From Epilithonimonas hungarica (lineage in GTDB: Bacteria > Bacteroidota > Bacteroidia > Flavobacteriales > Weeksellaceae): a stretch of 64,000 nt of DNA. Below are positions 1-7,588 of the stretch, in pieces; positions within the stretch are counted from its first letter, which is position 1; the number at the start of each line of letters is the position of its first letter. The translations under genes were made by a program, and so were the position numbers. The stretch covers positions 372,001-436,000 of the forward strand of contig NZ_FNBH01000001.1 of the NCBI RefSeq assembly GCF_900102265.1. The letters run 5' to 3'. The notes beneath the pieces were generated by a model that saw only the letters and a program-made list of their open reading frames with translations, did no database searches and was not told the origin of the DNA.

Positions 1-1064
1 TCTGGTTAGGGACTTTCGGGATTATTTTCTATGCAGTTCCATTGTATATCTCAGGATTTACGCAAGGTTTGATGTGGAAACAATTCAATCCAGATGGGAC
101 TTTGGTTTATAAAAACTGGTTGGATACTGTAACAGCAATTCTTCCTTATTTCAAAATGAGATTTGTTGGAGGTTTATTATATTTCTCTGGAGCGGTTCTT
201 ATGGTTGTTAACTTAGTTGCAACAGCAAGAAAAGGTTCTTTCCAAAAAGACGTTTCTGCAGAAGCACCAGCTTTGGCTAACGTAAAAAAAGGAAGGAAAG
301 AAGGAGAAACTTTTCACCTTTGGTTAGAAAGAACACCTCTATATTTATCAATACTTTCATTCGTTGTGTTGGCAATTGGTGGTTCATTGGAAATTTTCCC
401 CACGATTTTTGTGAAGGAGAACGTTCCTACAATTTCTGCAGTTAAACCGTATTCTCCGTTAGAATTAGAAGGTCGGGATATCTATATCAGAGAAGGCTGT
501 AATGCTTGTCACTCACAGATGATTCGTCCTTTCCGTGACGAGGTTGTAAGATTCAACGGTAAGAATGGACAATATTCGAAAGCTGGGGAATTTATCTATG
601 ACAGACCTTTCCTTTGGGGTTCTAAAAGAACTGGTCCGGATCTGCAAAGAGAAGGTGGTGTAAGACCAGATTCTTGGCACTTCAAGCATATGTACAACCC
701 AAGGTCAACTTCCGCAGGTTCTATTATGCCTAGATATCCTTGGTTGATTGAAAATACATTGGACAGAAGTAAGTCTAAAGCTAAATTGGAATTGATGAAG
801 AATACTTTCGATGTTCCTTATACTAAGGCTCAAATTGACTCTATGGATACTTGGATGAACAATCAGGCAAGTGCTATCGTGAAAAATGTATTCTCTGAGG
901 CCGATGACGTTAAGAAATCTTTTGCAGAAGCAAAAGTTTCTAAAGAAAAAGCTGGCGAGAAATTTGTTCCACTTGAGAAGAGAGAGATCGTAGCTTTGAT
1001 TTCATATTTGCAAAGACTTGGAACTGATATCAAAACTACAGAAGTAAAAACAGCTAGTAATTAA
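1..1064 (+). CDS. ccoNO: cbb3-type cytochrome c oxidase, CcoN C-terminal end joined to CcoO (5' partial)
   Basis: The reading frame is open from base 3 (WLGTFGIIFYAVP...), so the gene starts before the window. The first ~80 visible residues look like the last helices of the haem-copper subunit CcoN (YISGFTQGLMW, then MRFVGGLLYFSG). A charged linker follows, then a membrane anchor (about 325-405) and a mono-haem CcoO domain with the haem c motif CNACH at 498-512. A distal Met in IMPRYPWL probably serves as axial ligand. Such CcoN-CcoO fusion is known in Bacteroidota. The product is the catalytic and electron-entry part of the high-affinity oxygen reductase in the inner membrane. ccoQ follows after 14 bases. 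Confidence 0.93.
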   Translation, partial: WLGTFGIIFYAVPLYISGFTQGLMWKQFNPDGTLVYKNWLDTVTAILPYFKMRFVGGLLYFSGAVLMVVNLVATARKGSFQKDVSAEAPALANVKKGRKEGETFHLWLERTPLYLSILSFVVLAIGGSLEIFPTIFVKENVPTISAVKPYSPLELEGRDIYIREGCNACHSQMIRPFRDEVVRFNGKNGQYSKAGEFIYDRPFLWGSKRTGPDLQREGGVRPDSWHFKHMYNPRSTSAGSIMPRYPWLIENTLDRSKSKAKLELMKNTFDVPYTKAQIDSMDTWMNNQASAIVKNVFSEADDVKKSFAEAKVSKEKAGEKFVPLEKREIVALISYLQRLGTDIKTTEVKTASN

Positions 1065-1078
1065 TATTTAAAAATAAA

Positions 1079-1276
1079 ATGATTCCGCAAAGTTTTAAAG
1101 ACATCGTCTCCAATGTGGAAAATGCAGGTTTCTTCCAAACTTTGGCAATGATCATCTTCATTCTATTTTTTGTGGTAGTAGTTTACATCGTAATCAACAG
1201 ACCAAAGAAATATTACAGTGAAGAAGAGAATGCGCCTTTGGAAAAAGACCATGACGATGACAAATTCACTTTGTAA
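1079..1276 (+). CDS. ccoQ: cbb3 oxidase small subunit CcoQ/FixQ-like
   Basis: A 65-residue protein with one transmembrane segment (about residues 19-40, MIIFILFFVVVVYIVI) and an acidic C-terminus (EKDHDDDKF). Size, topology and position between ccoNO and ccoP match CcoQ, which stabilises the oxidase complex. Sequence conservation in this family is weak, so the call rests mainly on context. It is spaced 14 bases from ccoNO and 19 from ccoP, so it is almost certainly in the same operon. Confidence 0.85.
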   Translation: MIPQSFKDIVSNVENAGFFQTLAMIIFILFFVVVVYIVINRPKKYYSEEENAPLEKDHDDDKFTL

Positions 1277-1295
1277 TTAAAAAAGATATTTAATA

Positions 1296-2180
1296 ATGAA
1301 AAGAAGAACACCTGTTTATATTAATATTCTAATCGTTTTAGGATTATTACTTGTAGTTTTCTATATGTTCTCCCAGACATCGGATTTTCTATCTACCAGA
1401 TTTTTCTTGGGAACAGCTTTGATCAGTATTATTGTTGTTTTTATTCAGAATGCTATTGGAGATTTGATCGAGAATGAGAAATTCAAAAAATTAACTGATG
1501 CCGAAAAAGCAACTTACCTAGCCGATAAAAAGATCCCTTATTTCCAATATCTTTGGAATGGAGCATTTAAAAGCCAGTCTGAAAAAGAAGAAAAGGATAT
1601 CCTTATCGATCACGGATTTGATGGAATTATGGAGCTTGACAATCAGCTTCCAAAATGGTGGTTAGGTCTTTTCTACTTTGGTTGTGCATATTGTGTACTT
1701 TATGTTTCTTCATATTTCTTGACAGATTTCGCTCATCCATACAAAGAATATGAGCAAGAGTACAGAGAACAGACTGCTGCCATCAATGATTATATGGCGA
1801 CTGTCACTCAGCCAACTTTGGAAACTGCAGTTTTCTCAGAAGATAATGTAGAAGCTGGAAAAGCGGTTTTTGAAACTAACTGTGTTTCTTGTCATGGTGA
1901 AGGCGGAAAAGGAGGCATTGGACCTAACTTGACAGATAATTTCTGGATCAATCAACCAGAGAAAACATTGTTCAAAAATGTATTCTACATGGTTGACAAT
2001 GGTAGTAAAAATAACCCTACGATGCAGGCTTGGGGTAAGAATGGTGTAGTTTCTGGGTTTGATATGCAAAATGTGGCAGCCTATGTCTATCATATCAACC
2101 AAGAACAGGCTCCTATCACACCTGCACAGGGTGGTGCCGCTCCTCAGGGAACAGAAGCACACTGGGAAAAATCTAAATAA
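1296..2180 (+). CDS. ccoP: cbb3 oxidase subunit CcoP, single-haem form
   Basis: A 294-residue membrane-anchored cytochrome c that passes electrons to the CcoN/CcoO core. Three hydrophobic segments are visible (about residues 8-25, 37-53 and 120-142), followed by one cytochrome c domain. Its haem motif is CVSCH at residues 196-200, and a downstream Met in NPTMQAWG is the likely distal ligand. Proteobacterial CcoP carries two CxxCH motifs; only one is present here. The C-terminus is a Gly/Ala/Pro/Gln-rich tail. A structured element, not another gene, follows before ccoG. Confidence 0.92.
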   Translation: MKRRTPVYINILIVLGLLLVVFYMFSQTSDFLSTRFFLGTALISIIVVFIQNAIGDLIENEKFKKLTDAEKATYLADKKIPYFQYLWNGAFKSQSEKEEKDILIDHGFDGIMELDNQLPKWWLGLFYFGCAYCVLYVSSYFLTDFAHPYKEYEQEYREQTAAINDYMATVTQPTLETAVFSEDNVEAGKAVFETNCVSCHGEGGKGGIGPNLTDNFWINQPEKTLFKNVFYMVDNGSKNNPTMQAWGKNGVVSGFDMQNVAAYVYHINQEQAPITPAQGGAAPQGTEAHWEKSK

Positions 2181-2189
2181 AAAACATAT

Positions 2190-2276
2190 AAAAGAGATTG
2201 TCAAGAATATCGTTCTTTCGGAATGATATTTGAGAATGAATAGTAGCTATTTATTCTTGGGACAATCTCTTTTTTT
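2190..2276 (+). ncRNA. Structured element between ccoP and ccoG (branched hairpin plus T-run)
   Basis: A 13-bp perfect stem (2190-2202 with 2261-2273) encloses two hairpins. Hairpin 1 is 2206-2215 with 2221-2230 (10 bp, one G-U). Hairpin 2 is 2232-2243 with 2247-2258 (12 bp, two G-U). Together they make a three-way junction that runs into a T-run (2270-2276). A competing fold also exists: CAAGAAT at 2202-2208 can pair with ATTCTTG at 2253-2259, extending the outer stem. The simplest role is a terminator or processing point that lowers ccoG expression relative to ccoNOQP. A small RNA or mobile palindromic repeat is also possible. The base pairing is directly visible; the function is not. Confidence 0.6.
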
Positions 2277-2287
2277 ATCTAAATGAT

Positions 2288-3742
2288 ATGAGTACTACAG
2301 AAAAAAAATACAACGAGGCAGAAAGCTGGGTGGTAGAAGCTGAAACATTCAGAGACTCTGTAGGTACAATGGATAATACCGGTAAAAGAAAATGGGTATT
2401 TCCAAGAAAACCTAAAGGAAAATATACCAATTACAGAGTTATTGTAAGTATTCTCTTACTTGCAATATATTTTACAGTTCCGTTTCTGAAATTCAATGGT
2501 AATCCGATTCTTTTATTTAATATTATAGAACGTCAGTTCTTCATTTTTGGTCAGCCTTTTTATCCTCAGGATTTCTTTATTCTGGCATTAGGAGCTATTG
2601 CATCATTAATATTCATCATTATTTTCACAGTTGTTTTCGGAAGGATCTTTTGTGGATGGATATGTCCACAAACTATTTTCTTGGAAATGATATTCCGTAA
2701 AATAGAATATGCTATTGAAGGAGACCGAAATAAACAGATAAGGCTTGACAATCAAGCTTGGGATACCGAAAAGATATGGAAACGTTCTTTGAAGTGGTTC
2801 ACTTTCTTATTGATTTCAGTCATCATTACCCACATTATGTTTATGTACATTGTTGGGTATGAAGAAGTTTTCCGCATTATGCAGGAAGGTCCTTTTGCCA
2901 AACCTACCAATTTCTTGGTAATGATCATGTTTACGGCCGCATTTTACTTTGTATTTGCCTGGTTCAGAGAACAGGTTTGTACAATGGTGTGTCCCTACGG
3001 GAGATTACAGGGTGTATTGATTGACAAAGAGACCATCAATGTTTTTTACGATTATAAAAGAGGGGAAAACAGAGCTAAATGGAAAAAAGGCGAAGACAGA
3101 AGACAAGTTGGAAAAGGTGATTGTATTGATTGTAAACAGTGCGTTGTAGTCTGTCCAACAGGAATCGATATCCGGGATGGTCTGCAAATGGAATGTGTGA
3201 ATTGCACGGCTTGTATCGATGCTTGTGACGAGGTAATGGTAAAAGTTGGACTGCCAACAGGCTTGATCCGCTATGCTTCTGAAAAAGAGATAGAGGAACA
3301 ACAGAAATTCAAGTTCTCCGGGAAAATGAAAGCTTATTCTGTTGTGTTATTGGCTCTTGTTGTTTTCTTGGGTGGATTACTATACAATAGGGGAGAAATG
3401 GAAGCTAAATTCCTGAAACCTCCAGGATCAACTTTCTTTGTAAGAGACGGAAAGATCAACAATACTTATAATTATACCTTCCTCAATAAGTCCAACGAGA
3501 ACAAAACTGTCATTATCAAAATCATTGAACCTGCCAACGGAGAAATATCTTCCAGTTCAGCATCAAATAAAATTGTTCTGAAAAGAGATGCAATGATAAA
3601 AGGAACTATAACTGTAAGTTTCCCAGAAAGTCAAATCAAATTATCGAAACAAAATCTGGAGTTGGGCGTTTACGATATGAACGGAGAATTACTGGATTCT
3701 TACAAAACTTATTTTGAAGGACCGTTCAAATTTCAATTTTAA
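2288..3742 (+). CDS. ccoG: Cytochrome oxidase accessory protein CcoG (FixG/RdxA), polyferredoxin
   Basis: A 484-residue membrane iron-sulfur protein needed for cbb3 oxidase assembly; the family is linked to copper reduction. About five hydrophobic segments surround cysteine motifs: CGWICPQ, CTMVCPYGR, then a ferredoxin pair CIDCKQCVVVCP and CVNCTACIDACD. The C-terminal ~120 residues after the last helix form the FixG Ig-like domain. Length is normal for the family. It is separated from ccoP by 107 bases holding the folded element, and ccoH follows after 10 bases. Confidence 0.95.
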   Translation: MSTTEKKYNEAESWVVEAETFRDSVGTMDNTGKRKWVFPRKPKGKYTNYRVIVSILLLAIYFTVPFLKFNGNPILLFNIIERQFFIFGQPFYPQDFFILALGAIASLIFIIIFTVVFGRIFCGWICPQTIFLEMIFRKIEYAIEGDRNKQIRLDNQAWDTEKIWKRSLKWFTFLLISVIITHIMFMYIVGYEEVFRIMQEGPFAKPTNFLVMIMFTAAFYFVFAWFREQVCTMVCPYGRLQGVLIDKETINVFYDYKRGENRAKWKKGEDRRQVGKGDCIDCKQCVVVCPTGIDIRDGLQMECVNCTACIDACDEVMVKVGLPTGLIRYASEKEIEEQQKFKFSGKMKAYSVVLLALVVFLGGLLYNRGEMEAKFLKPPGSTFFVRDGKINNTYNYTFLNKSNENKTVIIKIIEPANGEISSSSASNKIVLKRDAMIKGTITVSFPESQIKLSKQNLELGVYDMNGELLDSYKTYFEGPFKFQF

Positions 3743-3752
3743 ATATTCAAGA

Positions 3753-4202
3753 ATGAAAAATCTAAATTGGGGGCACGGATTGATGATTGCATTAGGTTGT
3801 TTCATCCTTTTCATATTATTTCTGATATTCATTTTTCCGATGGGAAAACAGAATGCAGAGATGATCTCAAATAATTATTACGAGGAAGAACTCCACTATC
3901 AAGACATCATTGATGCAAAAGAAAATGCAGCTAAGCTTGAAAAAGTGCCTGAATATAAGGCCACTTCGGAAGGTATGCTGATATCTTTTCCGGAAACTAT
4001 AAAAGTGGACGAAAATAAGGTGAATTTCGTTTTATTTCGTACAGATGATTCTAACTTGGATGTCAGAAAAGAAGTCGGTTTGCAACACAATGTTTTCCTG
4101 ATTCCTAAAAAAGTAATATCCAAAGGTTCTTATACTTTAAAACTGAAATGGACAGAGAATAAAAAACCATACCAGATAGACTACGATATCTTATGGAAGT
4201 AG
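3753..4202 (+). CDS. ccoH: FixH/CcoH family protein
   Basis: A 149-residue protein with one N-terminal transmembrane helix (about residues 9-30) and a soluble domain, as in FixH, a small cbb3 maturation or stability protein. The start at 3753 (MKNLNWGHG) was chosen because the frame upstream would overlap ccoG and the W-G-H start next to the helix is typical. The last 10 bases overlap the next gene, which suggests translational coupling. Confidence 0.88.
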   Translation: MKNLNWGHGLMIALGCFILFILFLIFIFPMGKQNAEMISNNYYEEELHYQDIIDAKENAAKLEKVPEYKATSEGMLISFPETIKVDENKVNFVLFRTDDSNLDVRKEVGLQHNVFLIPKKVISKGSYTLKLKWTENKKPYQIDYDILWK

Positions 4203-4930
4203 CGCTCATCATATCCGCCATTGGATTGGGATTTGCATCCGGATTCCATTGTATTGGTATGTGTGGACCTATTGCACTTTCTATGGGATTGACCAAAAAT
4301 CAGAAGGCTAACTTCTATCTTCAGAATCTTACTTATCAACTCGGAAGAATTTTAACTTATTCTTTTCTAGGCGCAGTTTTGGGAATCATCGGGCAAAGTT
4401 TTGAACTCGCTGGTTTTCAAAAATATCTTACAGTTTCTGTCGGGATTTTATTGATTGTAATGGCGATTTCGTCTTTTGGGGGAAAGGATTTTGCAACAAA
4501 GATCCCTTTCATTTCAAGAGCCTTATTGAAAGTCAAAATGCAATTGGGAAAGATCCTTCAACGCCCTGATTATAAATCTCGTTTCGCCACAGGAATATTA
4601 AATGGATTTTTACCTTGTGGAATGGTCTATATGGCTTTGACCGCTTCTTTGGCCGCTGGCGGGATCTGGCAGAGCTCACTCTTTATGTTCCTTTTCGGAC
4701 TGGGAACTTTTCCATTTATGTTTGCTGTTGTTTTCTTAGGCAATTTCATCACAACCGCTTTCCGTGTAAAGATATTAAAAGTGATTCCCGTAATGATGAT
4801 TATTCTTGGCGGTTTGTTTGTTCTTAGAGGTTTGGAATTAGGGATTCCTTATGTTTCTCCACAATCCGAAGCTTTGCATGTGAATCATTCTAAAGATGGA
4901 TTTCATATGGATCATACGAATTGTCATTAG
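4193..4930 (+). CDS. SafE/DsbD_2-family membrane protein (cbb3-cluster 'TauE/SafE' type)
   Basis: A 245-residue protein with about six transmembrane segments. The N-terminal motif FHCIGMCGP is the hallmark of the DsbD_2 / 'sulfite exporter TauE/SafE' group found next to ccoG-ccoH. Members have been proposed to handle copper or other metals for oxidase assembly; the sulfite-exporter label is inherited annotation. The C-terminus is rich in His and ends in Cys-His (HMDHTNCH), which suits metal binding. The start overlaps the ccoH stop. A bidirectional terminator follows, so this is the last gene of the cco cluster. Confidence 0.82.
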   Translation: MEVALIISAIGLGFASGFHCIGMCGPIALSMGLTKNQKANFYLQNLTYQLGRILTYSFLGAVLGIIGQSFELAGFQKYLTVSVGILLIVMAISSFGGKDFATKIPFISRALLKVKMQLGKILQRPDYKSRFATGILNGFLPCGMVYMALTASLAAGGIWQSSLFMFLFGLGTFPFMFAVVFLGNFITTAFRVKILKVIPVMMIILGGLFVLRGLELGIPYVSPQSEALHVNHSKDGFHMDHTNCH

Positions 4931-4946
4931 ATCTTTAGCATAAAAA

Positions 4947-4968
4947 AAATCGGCCATTTGACCGATTT
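4947..4968. terminator. Bidirectional terminator, cco cluster / DUF6702-like gene
   Basis: AAATCGG (4947-4953) pairs with CCGATTT (4962-4968) around an 8-base loop. A-rich sequence lies on the left and T/A-rich sequence on the right. It sits between two convergent genes. Confidence 0.75.
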
Positions 4969-4973
4969 ATATT

Positions 4974-5447
4974 TTAGAAAGTAACTTCTGCGGTTTCCTT
5001 ACCTTTTTGGAAATTGACCGTTTTCAGGTTACCTTTGTAAGTGATATTCATGATATTGACCTGCTTTGGAAATTGACCGATCAATATGGTATTCTTGATT
5101 TTCAGGCTTGATATATCTGATATATTTCCTATTTCATAATAAACCCAGACAGATTCTCCGTTCACTTGGCTTCCTGTAAAAGTCAAGGTTTTTGGAGCGC
5201 CATTCACGGCAACATCTACATTATTATTTACATATTTTTTAACTTCTGCTTCAAAAGCGGCAGTGGTAGGATCAATTTTTGTAGCCTGGGAAACATGTGA
5301 AGTGTTAAGTTTTGTCGTGAATTTCAAAGTTTTGGTTCCGTCAATATAATCAACTTTGGTCATAGACGAAAAGAAATCAAGGTCTTTAAAACTAAAAAAG
5401 CTTATTAGTAAAATTCCCAGAGATAATATAAATATAGATTTTTTCAT
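4974..5447 (-). CDS. Small exported protein, DUF6702-like
   Basis: A 157-residue protein starting with a hydrophobic signal-type segment (MKKSIFILSLGILLISFFSF). The body begins SSMTKVDYIDGTKTLKFTTKL and has alternating polar and hydrophobic strands. This pattern (T-x-I/V-D-Y ... T-K-x-L-x-x-T) resembles the DUF6702 family of Bacteroidota secreted proteins of unknown function. I am moderately sure of the family and make no functional claim. It is transcribed alone, convergent with the cco cluster. Confidence 0.7.
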   Translation of the reverse strand: MKKSIFILSLGILLISFFSFKDLDFFSSMTKVDYIDGTKTLKFTTKLNTSHVSQATKIDPTTAAFEAEVKKYVNNNVDVAVNGAPKTLTFTGSQVNGESVWVYYEIGNISDISSLKIKNTILIGQFPKQVNIMNITYKGNLKTVNFQKGKETAEVTF

Positions 5448-5504
5448 TTTTATAAAATTAAATAACTTTTATTGAAAATATATGGTCAAATTATATGCCA
5501 CACA

Positions 5505-6215
5505 TTAGAAATTAACACTTACCGAATATTTATCATAAAAAGATTTGATATGCTCAACCGCATCTTCTGCAGTATCCACAACCCGAAAAAGCGATAGGTC
5601 GTGCTCTGCGATCAATCCTTCTTTTAGCAATGTGCCTTTGAACCAATCCAATAGTCCGCTCCAAAATTCACTACCAACTAATACTATCGGAAACTTTCCA
5701 ATTTTATTGGTCTGGATCAAAGTTAATGCTTCAGAAAGTTCATCCAAAGTACCAAATCCTCCGGGCATTACTACAAATCCCTGAGAATATTTCACAAACA
5801 TTACCTTTCTAACGAAAAAATAATCAAAATTGATATTATAACCTTTATCAACGTATGGATTAAAGTGTTGTTCAAAAGGCAATTCGATATTCAACCCGAT
5901 GGATTTTCCGCTTCCCTGAGCACCTCTATTTCCAGCTTCCATTATTCCCGGGCCACCTCCGGTAATCACGCCAAATCCTATTTCGGTGATTTTCTTAGCG
6001 ATGTCAGAGGCCATTTTGTAATAGTAACTTTCTGGTTTCAGTCTTGCTGAGCCAAAAATAGAAACGCAAGGTCCGATTTTTGCCATTTTTTCGTAACCAT
6101 CTACAAATTCGGACATTACTCGGAAGACCATCCAGCTATCTTTGGTAATGGTTTCGTCCCAGGTTTTCTGCCTCAGGCTTTCCTGTAATCTTTTTTCTTC
6201 GTCTTGTTGTGTCAT
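5505..6215 (-). CDS. LOG-family (TIGR00730-type) Rossmann-fold protein
   Basis: A 236-residue protein with both family signatures: GGGPGIMEAGNRGA (residues 86-99) and PGGFGTLDE (151-159). Proteins with these motifs are nucleoside 5'-monophosphate phosphoribohydrolases, called LOG for cytokinin activation in plants. Bacterial members hydrolyse AMP or other NMPs to base plus ribose 5-phosphate. It carries ~45 residues before the core domain. Its start overlaps the end of the nucleotidyltransferase gene by 4 bases, so the two are translationally coupled. The true substrate cannot be read from sequence. Confidence 0.9.
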   Translation of the reverse strand: MTQQDEEKRLQESLRQKTWDETITKDSWMVFRVMSEFVDGYEKMAKIGPCVSIFGSARLKPESYYYKMASDIAKKITEIGFGVITGGGPGIMEAGNRGAQGSGKSIGLNIELPFEQHFNPYVDKGYNINFDYFFVRKVMFVKYSQGFVVMPGGFGTLDELSEALTLIQTNKIGKFPIVLVGSEFWSGLLDWFKGTLLKEGLIAEHDLSLFRVVDTAEDAVEHIKSFYDKYSVSVNF

Positions 6216-6925
6216 CTGAATAATTTTTCTGCTTCTACAATAGATTCTGGCTTACCAACATCAACTAGATTAGCCGTATGTTGATAACCAATAATGATAT
6301 CCTCTTTCATTAGGTCTAAATACTCGTCCATAATGGAGAACTTTCCAGTTCTGGTCAATTTTCCAAAAATCTCAGAATTCACACAATGGATCCCGCTAAA
6401 AGCCAATTCTCTTAATTTGAAAATTCCGCCAACAACAGTTTTTTTGTTGGTCAAAAGATTTCTCCACCCTTTCAGGAACATTTTATCATTGAACATCAGT
6501 TTTCTGGAACTTTCTCTGTCTGAAACAGCCAATGTTATCATTCCACCTTTAAGTTCGTGGAGTTTTACAAAATTGGAAATATTAAGGTCTGTCAGAATAT
6601 CAACATTCATTATCAAGAATGTTTTCTCATTTTCCAGAAATCTTTTGGCAAAAAGCAATCCACCGCCGGTTTCCAGAAGTTCTTCTGATTCGTTTGAAAT
6701 TTCTATATTGGCCCCAAAGTTATCATTCTCAGCCAAGAAAGCCAAGATCTGCCCTCCAAAATGATGAATGTTAATGACAAGATCGTTGATGCCGTAACTC
6801 TGTAGATATTTGATATTCCTTTCCAGGAGTGTGACATCATTGACTTTAGCCAAAGCCTTTGGATGACTGTCTGTAAAAGGTTTTAATCGGGTTCCCATTC
6901 CCGCAGCAAATAGTAATGCTTTCAT
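6212..6925 (-). CDS. Sugar-1-phosphate nucleotidyltransferase family protein (MurU-like)
   Basis: A 237-residue single-domain nucleotidyltransferase. The N-terminal motif GMGTRLKPFTDSHPKAL (residues 9-25) is the NTP-binding signature, and NVDIL carries the metal-binding Asp. Length and domain layout resemble MurNAc-1-phosphate uridylyltransferase (MurU) and other short NDP-sugar pyrophosphorylases. The sugar is not determined by sequence. It lies between a RapZ-C gene and the LOG gene. In many Bacteroidota a MurU-like enzyme sits beside an aminoglycoside-phosphotransferase-type sugar kinase; no such kinase is present here. Confidence 0.85.
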   Translation of the reverse strand: MKALLFAAGMGTRLKPFTDSHPKALAKVNDVTLLERNIKYLQSYGINDLVINIHHFGGQILAFLAENDNFGANIEISNESEELLETGGGLLFAKRFLENEKTFLIMNVDILTDLNISNFVKLHELKGGMITLAVSDRESSRKLMFNDKMFLKGWRNLLTNKKTVVGGIFKLRELAFSGIHCVNSEIFGKLTRTGKFSIMDEYLDLMKEDIIIGYQHTANLVDVGKPESIVEAEKLFR

Positions 6926-7007
6926 ATTTGTAAATGATAAATGATAATTGATGAATGATTAATTCACTCATCAATTTTAAAATAATGGTTTTAAGCTAAC
7001 AGCAAAT
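6926..7007. repeat. AT-rich intergenic repeat with inverted arms
   Basis: This spacer between the RapZ-C and nucleotidyltransferase genes holds AATTGATGA (6946-6954) and its exact complement TCATCAATT (6968-6976). The surrounding words AATGATAA and GATAATTGAT recur at 18554-18583 in the thiamin leader. It looks like a member of a dispersed short AT-rich repeat. Confidence 0.5.
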
Positions 7008-7439
7008 TTAATTGCTAGAAGCTGACGATAGATTAAGATGCAATTGTTCGTCGTGATGGATCTTTACTTCTGCATCCGGGAAATTTTTTCTAATGAATTC
7101 TGCCGTTTTGATAGCCGAATAAACCGAGCGATGTTGCCCTCCTGTACATCCGAAATTGATCTGAAGATTTTCAAAACCCCTCTCCAAATAATTATTGATA
7201 CTTATAGAAACAAGATCATGAATTGATTTTAAGAAACTCGGCATTTCTGTTTTAGTTTCTAAAAATTCCTGAACACCAATGTCATTTCCTGTTTGGGTTT
7301 TATATTCTTCAATTCTACCAGGATTCAGAATTCCTCTACAATCGAAAACGAAACCACCGCCGTTGTCTGTATTATCTTTAGGGATCCCTCCTTTTTTATA
7401 AGAAAAACTATGAATATCAATTACTAATTTATTCTGCAT
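7008..7439 (-). CDS. Stand-alone RapZ C-terminal-domain protein
   Basis: A 143-residue protein containing the RapZ C-terminal signature GCTGGQHRSVY (residues 97-107), plus FDCRGILNPG early in the protein. RapZ in Enterobacteria has an N-terminal P-loop kinase-like domain and this C-terminal domain, which binds GlcN6P and small RNA and controls GlmS levels. Only the C-terminal domain is present here, at full size. It is first in a minus-strand unit with a MurU-like nucleotidyltransferase and a LOG protein. A role in sensing amino-sugar or cell-wall precursors is an inference from family and neighbours. Confidence 0.85.
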   Translation of the reverse strand: MQNKLVIDIHSFSYKKGGIPKDNTDNGGGFVFDCRGILNPGRIEEYKTQTGNDIGVQEFLETKTEMPSFLKSIHDLVSISINNYLERGFENLQINFGCTGGQHRSVYSAIKTAEFIRKNFPDAEVKIHHDEQLHLNLSSASSN

Positions 7440-7487
7440 CCACTTTAATTTTCTGTAAAGTTACTTTTTTTAATTTTCTTTGAAAAA

Positions 7488-7519
7488 TTGATTAATTCTG
7501 AATTTTAAATTTAATTTTG
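7488..7519 (+). promoter_or_regulatory. Bacteroidota promoter for the 7589 lipoprotein gene
   Basis: TTG (7488-7490), 21 bases, then TAATTTTG (7512-7519), a perfect TAnnTTTG -7 box. The predicted transcript starts near 7526, leaving a ~60-base leader. Confidence 0.65.
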
Positions 7520-7588
7520 CATATTAATTGATATAAGGCGTTTCAAATCAAACATATTCCTTATTTTTAAAAATAAATCTTACACAAA

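Noticed and set aside
2190-2276. tRNA-like reading of the ccoP-ccoG folded element
   Set aside because: It is a three-way junction with an AT-rich stem, and lacks the T-loop and D-loop consensus of tRNA.
4193-4930. Naming this protein a sulfite exporter
   Set aside because: Context and motif place it with cbb3 assembly; sulfite export is only an inherited label.
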